Shown here piece after piece: positions 57,583-64,000 of a DNA stretch of 64,000 nt. This stretch comes from Alectoria sarmentosa (lineage: Eukaryota; Ascomycota; Lecanoromycetes; Lecanorales; Parmeliaceae): assembly GCA_009733775.1 (NCBI GenBank), contig WOGZ01000023.1:167916-231915 (forward strand), given 5' to 3'. Position 1 is the first letter of the stretch. Each line of letters opens with the position of its first letter. A model generated the notes under the pieces. It did not search any database and was not told where the DNA came from. It worked only from the letters and a program-made list of their open reading frames with translations. A program made the position numbers and the translations under genes.

Positions 57583-58593
57583 TCACGAGTCTCTCGAAGA
57601 CCTCCCATTCTCCTCGTCCTCCAACATACCTCTCCTCCCTTCGACAGTAACCCACAAACTCCTCCCAGCCCCCTCCAATGCCCCTGTCACCCCCGCCCCC
57701 ACCTCTCCCAAAATCCTCACCAACTGACCCCTCAACCCCTCCATCCCTCCTGCAATCCCCCCTACCCATCTCGCCCCTTCATTATCGAACACCCTCCCCT
57801 CCACCCTCGCCCCAAGCAACATAAGTTTCTGCAACCCTTGCTGCACGCTGGCGTCGTGGTAGCCCGGATTCGCCCGCCTTGTCGGTGCCGGGAAGGTGGG
57901 CGCTTTTGGAGCCAGGATGCCGAGGGCCGCGCGCATGTGCTGCGGCGTCACGGTTGGAAAGGATACGGCGGCGAGAGGGCCGGAGAGGAGGGGCCGGAGG
58001 GGGTTGGTTTTCTTGTGGGGGGCGGCGGCGGAGTGGGCGGTGCGGGAGAGGTAGTGCGTCAAAGTCGGGTCGGCTGGACTGGGGATGTGGTTCGCTAGCT
58101 GCGCGGATGATTGAGTCGACGGGTCGGTTGGGTGGGGGATTTTTGAGGCAGCGCGGTGTTGCTCCGGGTGGTAGTATTCGGCAACCAGCAGCGCAGACTC
58201 GAAGATCCCGACTTGGATCGCTTGGATTTTGATGGCCGGCGCGAGGTTCGTGGAGAGGTCGCTGTCCACCTTTTCAAGGGCGAAATGCAGCTCCCGGCGT
58301 ATGGACATCCACTCCGTGGCTCTGAGGTTGTTGTGCTGGAAGAGGAGGAGCAGGGGCGTGGAACGCAACAGGGAGGTGTATTGCCGGTGGAGTTGCGATT
58401 TGCGGAACTCGGGCGGTTTGTGCGAGGGCGGTTGGGTCCGCGGGAAGCGGGCGATTGGGGGAGGGGAGGAGGTCAGTTGGGAGGGTGGAGCCGCGGGGGT
58501 TATGGCGGAGGCGGTGGAGAGGTATTGGTATGATGTGGGTTGGTGTTTGAGGAGGTGGTGACATTGGGGGCAGATGCGGAGGCGGGGGGGCAT
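57583..58593 (-). CDS. mrpl11: Mitochondrial large-subunit ribosomal protein uL10m
   Basis: This is a mitochondrial ribosomal protein of the uL10 family (yeast MrpL11), part of the stalk base of the mitochondrial 54S subunit. It has a single exon of 336 aa. The N-terminus is rich in Arg, Ser, Pro and His with few acids and holds CPQCHH, fitting a mitochondrial presequence. The uL10 core is recognisable from LHRQYTSLLRSTPLLLLFQHNNLRATEW, MSIRRELHFALEK, IQVGIFESALLV and the PLLSGPLAAVSFPTVTPQHMRAAL segment. The C-terminal GGMEGLRGQLVRILGEV helix is typical. The start codon lies about 200 bp from the AT-rich block, so this is the border gene. GC content of the ORF is high in contrast to that neighbour. 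Confidence 0.82.
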   Translation of the reverse strand: MPPRLRICPQCHHLLKHQPTSYQYLSTASAITPAAPPSQLTSSPPPIARFPRTQPPSHKPPEFRKSQLHRQYTSLLRSTPLLLLFQHNNLRATEWMSIRRELHFALEKVDSDLSTNLAPAIKIQAIQVGIFESALLVAEYYHPEQHRAASKIPHPTDPSTQSSAQLANHIPSPADPTLTHYLSRTAHSAAAPHKKTNPLRPLLSGPLAAVSFPTVTPQHMRAALGILAPKAPTFPAPTRRANPGYHDASVQQGLQKLMLLGARVEGRVFDNEGARWVGGIAGGMEGLRGQLVRILGEVGAGVTGALEGAGRSLWVTVEGRRGMLEDEENGRSSRDS

Positions 58594-58929
58594 GGTTGGT
58601 AGATTGAGACGTGAGCTATATTCTGCGTGAGCTTTGCAATTGTGTATCCATGAAGACTGACCTGATGGTGAGGGATGTCAAGTATTGTGCTTTTAATGGC
58701 AATCGTTTGAAGACTTTTGGTTTAGACTGATGGCTCAGCCTTACGAAGTATTTAACGAAACGCGCTTCGCGGGTTTTTTCATCTGAAGACACCGTCATTT
58801 GACGGCCATTTTTATTCGTTGAACACTATTATTACTCTATAGTCAGAAAAAATTCATATTCTGAATTTATTCTGAATAAAAATTTAAAATATATTCAAAA
58901 TATAAATATGAGTTTTCATATTCATAAAA

Positions 58930-58951
58930 ATTCAAAATAAAAATTTTGAAT
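58930..58951. repeat. Short perfect inverted repeat near the AT-rich border
   Basis: The arms ATTCAAAAT and ATTTTGAAT are separated by four A. It may form a small hairpin; in such DNA it may be chance. Confidence 0.5.
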
Positions 58952-59271
58952 ATGAATATTTAAAATAAATTTAAGATATTTATAATATTTATATAAAATA
59001 TTAAAAAACTTTAAATTTGATAAAGATTTCAGAAAAAATCAAAAAAAATCAAAAAAAAATCATTTAAATACATTATTGATAAATATTAAAATAAGAAATA
59101 TTACATATTTAACTATTAAATATTACGACAAAACTTAAATATAAACGTTTTATTAAAAACAAACTTTTAAAACTTTCAAAAAATGAATATTATAAAAATT
59201 CAAAAAAAAGTAAAACATTTAATAAAAAACATTATCTCTAATAACATAAAAAGTAAGCTTTATTATAATTA

Positions 59272-59274
<3 letters not shown>

Positions 59275-59309
<35 letters not shown>

Positions 59310-59353
59310 TTTGTTATTATTATTATTATTAATAATAATAATAATAATAATAA
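59275..59353. repeat. TTA/TAA mirror microsatellite
   Basis: A long TTA-unit tract with small interruptions (59275-59330) turns into TAA units (59331-59353), so the two halves form a near-palindrome. Confidence 0.85.
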
Positions 59354-62300
59354 TTTTTTACAATTTTTTACGAAAAGATTTATAAAAATTCGTAAAATTT
59401 TCATAAAAAATCATAAAAAAATAAATTCATTTTTACGTTTATTAATCTATATAATTTAATTCAATTAATAATAATAATTAATTTTGATAAAATTTAAAAA
59501 GCATAATAAATTTACTTTTAATTTTATATATAATAAGCTTTAAAAGTATTTATACAAAAAATTAAAAAAAAATTAAAAAAATTATAAATTGAAAAAGTGT
59601 TAAATATATTATATAATATTATATACGAATATATATATTGAATATATATCGATAATTCGAATAATTTATTGATTTGAAATTTTTTCTTCGTCGAATAAAT
59701 CGTTGATATCTTCAATAACACCTCAATTTTTCAATAATATAATTCATTTATTCATTTCGAAATTTATTTTATTACGTTTTTTTATAATAATATTATCGAC
59801 TTGCGAAAAAATAAACTTTAAAAACGCGAAATTAGCGAAAATAGCGAGATGAATTCGAATTAATCGAATTAAAATCGAAAATTCTTAATTCGATCTTTTC
59901 AAAAATCGAGTGATTTGATTTATGATATATAAATAATTTATTAAAAAATTAAAATAAATAATATATAAAATACTTATCTTAAAATGTGAAAGATTTTCAT
60001 CGAAAGATTTTTCGAATTCGAATCTTTCAACGACGATATTTGAAACGATATTTAAATCGACAAATATTTCATTTTCTAAACTCATATTTTCATATAAATT
60101 AAATCGTGATTCATTTGATTATGATATGAAATTTTCGATAACGATTTCGATTTTCGTTTTATTTTAATAAATTAATATATTTAATTTTAAAAAAGGTATC
60201 AAAAAAATATATATCTTTCGAATTCAATTTTGAATTCTTCGATAACAATGTGAATTTTTACGTTCGTAAGATCTTAACTTGCGAATCGTTTATTTCGAAA
60301 TCGAGAATCGAGAATAATGTCGAAAAACGTATTTCAATAAATAGATTTTCACTTATTTGCATCGAATTTTGAAAATCATTTATCGAATTTTTGAATACCT
60401 CGATAATAAGCATTTCGAAAAATTAAATTCTTTTTTTTATTAATAACAAACAAAAAAAAAGAAAAAAAAAAAAGTTTTTTGAAAAAAAAAGATTTAAAAA
60501 AAAAAAAAAACATACGAGGTTTAAATTGTTATACTTGTTTGTGAGTTTCGTTCGAATTTGATATACGTATAAAAATACGTATTCGATTGTCGAATATTTT
60601 GATCTTTGAAAAATAATCGAAAATTTTGTAAAAATTTAAAAGATTTCGAATGTTTATCGTATATAAACGATTTCTTCGTTTATAAAACGAAATCGTTTTT
60701 TATTTATAATGTTTCTCGATATTTCGATTATCGTTTTAATTGCAAATCAATTATTGAGAAATTTTTTGAATAAATTATAAATTAAATTTCAACGAACGTT
60801 TTTATTTAAAATTCAATTAATAAAAAATAAAATAAAATAATCAAAAAAACTAATCGATTTTCAATAAATATGAATCTTTGATATAATAAGCGTCGATTTA
60901 TTCTTTCAACGTACGTCGATTTTTTAATTAATATTTGAATATCGTAACGAGAAATCGAATTTTTCGAAATGAATATAATGTTAAAAAAAGAATTATTAAA
61001 AATTCAAAAAATTTCAAAAAAACAAAAACTTACATCGTGATACTTGTTCATCTTCTGCGTCTAAATCGATTAATTGACGATTGATATAATTCGAAATGAT
61101 TTAATCGTCTTTGTTTTTTGAAAGTAATCAATTTAATACATTACTTATAACGTTATTAAACGTATAAATTACGCATTCGATAATGTATATATTTTCATAA
61201 TATTAACGTTTATAATCGATTCGAAAAAAATTTATAAAAAAAAATTTGCAATCGTTTTATTCGTTATGAAATTAAAAAAAAACATAAAAAAAATATAAAA
61301 AAAAAACGAAAAATCAAAAAATGATAAAAAAAAAAAAAAATATATATATATACGATTCTATCTTATCTTCGATTTTATAAAATCTCAAAACATGATTTAA
61401 AATCTTTTGCAAATATTCGACATTGTGAGATTCTTCGAATGATTTCATATCAATAAATTTAAAAATTAATTTTCAATCTTTATTAATATAATGAATCGTA
61501 ATAATCATATATTCGATTTGATTATTAATTTTTTAACAGTCGAATGTGAGAGAAAATTTCGATTTATATTTTGTGAAAATATCGTGTAATTTCGATTTGA
61601 TAAATTAAAAATTTCGAATAAAAAAAATCGATAATTCTTTTTGAAGAGTTTTATAATAAATCGCAAATGTATCACTATTGAAAATGTTCGTCATTTGCAT
61701 TAAAAAACATATAAAAAATATAAAAACTTATTTTCGATAATAACGAATTATGTCTTAAAAAAATTTTGAACGTAAAGCTTTGAAAGATATATTGTTTTCA
61801 AAAAAAAAATGCAATACTTTTTTCTTGAAACCTAAATCGATAAATAACTCATTTAAAACATTTTCAAAAAATCGTTTTGTTAATTAACCGTGTTGAATGA
61901 ATCGATTTAACGACGATTGCGATTAACTCGATTTAAAAATTATTTTTTTAAAATTAAAAAACGATTAAATAAAAAAAGAAAAATATATATGAAAATACCT
62001 TATAATTGAGACCCTTTTAAAAGTTCTTTTTTAATTGAAATTATAAAATGATTGTGTCGATAATAAACGAAATAATTATTATACAATTTAAGATCGACTT
62101 TTTCGATTTTTTTATATCGACATCGCGTGCATCGAATTTCTTTCTATAAATAATTAATAAATCATAAAATAATGAATAACATAATATAAATATCTGACGA
62201 GCATTTCCTTTTTTAAAAAAAAGAAGATTTTATATGAAAAATTTCTTTTTAAAAAGATATTTTTGTTTTTCGAGCAACGATAATTGAAAATCGATTTCAT

Positions 62301-64000
62301 ACTTTAAAAAAATCATTATATTAACGAAAATGATATGAATTATGACCTCAAAAGTTGATTATATATATAATTAAAATCTGAGGCGAAAATAACGACTTTG
62401 AAAATTGATCAAAAAATATATAAAAAAGAAAAAGAAAATGAATGAGAAAGATTATCAAATAATCGTTTCATTAATTTAAAGATCATTACATCATATGAAT
62501 TAAAAATAAAACTTTTTTAATATCGATTATTTTATTCAATTTTGATAAAAAATATAATTTAAACGAAGATTTTCGTTATATTTCTCGAATTATTAACTTA
62601 ATTTTTATATTTCTTAATTAAAAATATCGTTTCTTAGAAGAAAACCTTTAAATATATATAAAAACATATACTTTTTTATATTTTAATTATAATGTCATTT
62701 ATTCTCTATTATAATTTTAATTACTTTTTTTAAAATAATATATTATAATCATATAAGCGATTTTTAAAAAAAAATTCTAAAAATAATAATAAAAATTCAG
62801 AAAATTCAAATAATTTAAAATAAATACTTATATTCATATTCATAAATATGAGTACGACTTAAATATTTTATTCAGAATATAAATATCGAAAAAATATTTT
62901 AAATTTCATAAATTTTATTATAAAGATTATTATTAATGCGTAATTTAAAAACTTATATAAAACGTATTATCTACGTCGTTAAGCAAACGCAGATAAATAA
63001 ATATATATAAAAGACGTAATATCATTATTAAGTTTAATGATTAAATTGTGTAATAAAATTAATCTTTAAAAATTAAAAGAAAATCTCGAGATATATTAAA
63101 TAAATATATATATATTAAACATCTTTATTAGCGAGATAATTGCGAAATTAATTCAATTAAATTTAAATTTTATAACTTTTATAAAAATTTATAAAAGATA
63201 ACGTTATAATAACGCATATTTTATATAAAACGTATGCGATTATTCGATCTGATAATTTTTTTTTTTTTTAAATTCTAATTCTTAAATGCTTATATTAAAA
63301 AAAAAATCTTATATAATGCTCATTAAAAAACCTTCAAATCTCATAAAAAAAATAAAGGAAAAAAGTCATTATAACGCTATCGTCTTTACGACGTAACATT
63401 ATAATTCATAATAAAATAATTTCTTAACGTTAAACAATAATAACAATTATGTTATATTATTAACTTTATAATATTCTCTTAAAATGTTAAATTATAAACG
63501 TTTTTAATAAAGCGACGTAGTCGATAAAACCCCTTTTTATTATATATATTCGCTCATTTAATTTTTAATAACGATGTTTCAATTATAACGATTTTATTTC
63601 TTTTATATTAAAAAAAAATAATAAAGTTGAGGGCGATGTGTTTTATAAATATTATAATAACAATATGCATTCATTAACGTTGTTGAGACGCGCGTTATTG
63701 TTCGATATTTATTCATTATCGCATCGCGACGTTAAGCTATATACAAAAATTCAATTTTTATTTTTATTTTTATTTTTTTATAACTTCTTTTATTTCATTT
63801 ATAAATATTTGATTTAATTATGCGATAACGATAATATTATGATTAATTTCGTATATACTTTTCTCGTTATAACATAAATTCAAGATTATTATAAATATCG
63901 CAACTTCGTTATTTACATTTAATGATTTCATTAACACATTTTATAAACATTTTATATAATAAAATAATAATATTAATATTAATAATAATAACATTATTAT

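Larger units (their letters stand above)
58800..64000. other. AT-rich gene-free compartment (probably RIP-affected)
   Basis: From about 58800 to the window end the composition collapses to mostly A and T, with long A or T runs and no credible ORF longer than about 65 codons. The few ORFs are Ile/Phe/Lys/Asn-rich by composition alone. The onset is sharp, within tens of bases. Many remaining C and G are in CpG (TCGA, ACGT, ATCG), especially 59.7-62.4 kb. This fits repeat-induced point mutation (C to T, mainly at CpA) of transposon DNA, as in AT-rich isochores or centromeres of Pezizomycotina. I can see no intact transposon gene, telomere repeat or tRNA. Mitochondrial origin is unlikely: no rRNA, tRNA or respiratory gene is visible. 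Confidence 0.75.

Noticed and set aside
57838..58561. Several plus-strand Gly/Arg-rich ORFs
   Set aside because: They are the GC-rich complement of the uL10m coding sequence.
1..58800. Biosynthetic gene cluster, CRISPR or prokaryotic-type defence system
   Set aside because: No PKS, NRPS, terpene synthase, repeat-spacer array or NLR-type gene was found; genes are dispersed housekeeping functions.
58868..62879. 14-base inverted match (TATTCTGAATAAAA) suggesting transposon terminal repeats 4 kb apart
   Set aside because: In DNA this AT-rich, inverted matches of this length are expected by chance several times over 5 kb.
58800..64000. Mitochondrial DNA insertion as source of the AT-rich block
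   Set aside because: No respiratory, rRNA or tRNA gene is visible, and CpG-rich TCGA motifs are not typical of fungal mtDNA.

Overview
The window is nuclear DNA from a filamentous ascomycete (Pezizomycotina). Nearly every gene has short introns (mostly 46-60 bp, GT..AG, often with a CTAAC or CTGAC branch-like motif). Genes lie on both strands with no operon logic, and the proteins are typical fungal housekeeping ones: Mep ammonium permease, beta-tubulin, Sld3, Dpb4, Nug1, Dis3, Vma13, Med16, an Hst3/4-type sirtuin and mitochondrial uL10m. The acidic C-terminus of the beta-tubulin and its general sequence resemble Leotiomycetes (Botrytis/Sclerotinia side). That placement is inference from memory, not a tree.

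Layout. 0-0.25 kb: 5' end of a minus-strand gene running off the window. 1.56-3.44 kb: a 2OG-Fe(II) oxygenase with a one-base frameshift. 4.4-8.3 kb: ammonium permease and a Cus2/Tat-SF1 splicing factor, both plus. 9.5-13.7 kb: beta-tubulin (8 exons) and a monocarboxylate-type MFS transporter, both minus. 14.1-16.1 kb: two tandem decayed BTB/POZ genes. 16.6-19.3 kb: a three-LIM paxillin-like protein. 19.96-20.7 kb: an F-box-like gene with a frameshift. 21.3-29.7 kb: a compact replication/ribosome block (Sld3, Dpb4, Nug1, Gpp1-like phosphatase). 32.9-35.1 kb: a homeodomain transcription factor between two unusually long non-coding stretches (about 3.1 and 3.4 kb). 38.5-45.7 kb: a large coiled-coil protein and Dis3. 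46.2-54.0 kb: Vma13, Med16 and the sirtuin. 54.9-57.0 kb: a heavily broken LamG/membrane-protein relic. 57.6-58.6 kb: uL10m, the last gene. From about 58.8 kb to the end: more than 5 kb of extremely AT-rich, gene-free DNA.

Most genes are independent housekeeping functions; no biosynthetic cluster or defence system is visible. The most striking features are the abrupt change from normal gene-bearing DNA to an AT-rich, RIP-like compartment about 200 bp from the uL10m start, and the way every broken gene belongs to an expandable, lineage-specific family while all conserved genes are intact. Smaller observations are two exactly 54-bp in-frame introns (sirtuin, Med16), an 11-bp minisatellite containing the Dis3 stop codon, and a cluster of GATA-factor sites upstream of the ammonium permease. 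All splice models were made by eye and are predictions.
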